Assembly (NCBI GenBank): GCA_938091655.1
Contig: CALKOA010000045.1
Coordinates: 1-52,129 of the forward strand
Reading direction: 5' to 3'
Origin: an uncultured Balneolaceae bacterium
GTDB taxonomy: Bacteria > Bacteroidota > Rhodothermia > Balneolales > Balneolaceae
Length of the DNA stretch: 52,129 bases
A program made the position numbers and the translations under genes. The notes beneath the pieces were generated by a model, which saw only the letters and a list, made by a program, of their open reading frames with translations, did not search any database and had not been told where the DNA came from. Below are positions 51,961 through 52,129 of the stretch, piece after piece (within the stretch, counting starts at the first letter, position 1; every line of letters starts with the position of its first letter).

Positions 51961-52129
51961 TTATCGCCCTAGAGACATATTTTTGAGCCCCTGAAGCGCA
52001 CGTCCTGTTTTTCCCATTTTTGACATGGTTTTCATCATTTTCTTCATCTGGTCGAACTGTTTTATAAGATCATTTATTTCTTTAACAGTTCTACCGGAAC
52101 CCTTAGCAATACGTCTACGGCGAGAGCCA
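51961..52129 (-). CDS. ffh: Signal recognition particle protein Ffh, C-terminal end (partial)
   Basis: The frame runs off the right edge; only the last 55 residues of the M domain are in the window: [20 protein letters not shown], then [20 protein letters not shown] and [15 protein letters not shown] before TAA (51961-51963). The SRRxRIAxGSG motif binds SRP RNA, and the Met-rich helix contributes to signal-sequence binding. It lies 36 bases upstream of rpsP in the standard order. FtsY, its receptor, is at 24258. Confidence 0.93.
   Translation of the reverse strand, partial: GSRRRRIAKGSGRTVKEINDLIKQFDQMKKMMKTMSKMGKTGRALQGLKNMSLGR

Noticed and set aside
1-52129. CRISPR arrays, insertion sequences, tRNA or rRNA genes
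   Set aside because: No regularly spaced repeats, transposase-like frames or cloverleaf-compatible segments were seen on reading; a tRNAscan/Infernal run would be the decisive check.

Overview
The window is a contiguous piece of a bacterial chromosome. The gene complement fits the Bacteroidota/Rhodothermota/Balneolota side of the FCB group, probably a marine heterotroph: many Sec-exported hydrolases and lipoproteins, a large DUF5117/DUF4953-type zinc protease, a GMC dehydrogenase with a gluconate-2-dehydrogenase subunit-3 partner, and few clear Shine-Dalgarno sites. This placement is inferred from gene content; no rRNA is present. I saw no insertion sequence, prophage, CRISPR array or tRNA.

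Layout. 0-9 kb: the end of an unknown gene, a SAM hydrolase, a methyltransferase, argS, radC, an exported zinc protease, an AGCS sodium/amino-acid symporter and a MarC protein. 9-19 kb: a GAF protein, then a minus-strand block of lgt, an exported TIM-barrel protein and a lipoprotein, and a comEC-uvrA pair. 19-25 kb: an exported Gfo/Idh/MocA protein facing a PQQ sugar dehydrogenase, a thioredoxin-fold protein, a coupled small-protein/HTH pair, a NUDIX hydrolase, a CDP-alcohol phosphatidyltransferase with ftsY, and scpA. 26-32 kb: a sigma factor followed by a 59-residue possible mini anti-sigma protein, then ppk1, ruvB and metK. 32-41 kb: a seven-helix membrane protein, then a tight exported operon (intact amidohydrolase, ligand-depleted amidohydrolase paralogue, GMC dehydrogenase, gamma-type subunit) facing an M14 peptidase. 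41-46 kb: an Nramp-like transporter without the metal motif, a hemolysin III/PAQR protein and a peptidase-propeller-barrel protein. 46-52 kb: purM and dtd diverging from a 440-bp AT-rich region rich in DnaA-box-like sequences, a patatin, and the conserved ffh-rpsP-rimM-trmD-rplS-adk run, in which bS16 carries a very long acidic tail.

The most notable non-coding feature is the purM-dtd intergenic region. It has several 9-mers one step from the DnaA box and a CTA-repeat tract next to one of them, as expected of a replication origin. It lies inside a stretch of about 8 kb that is clearly more AT-rich than the rest although it encodes core genes. The most notable coding observations are the amidohydrolase pair next to a likely 3Fe-4S FAD dehydrogenase, the sigma/mini-protein pair, the bS16 tail and the atypical Nramp protein. 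Where an upstream reading frame is longer than the likely gene, the start chosen is explained in the entry.
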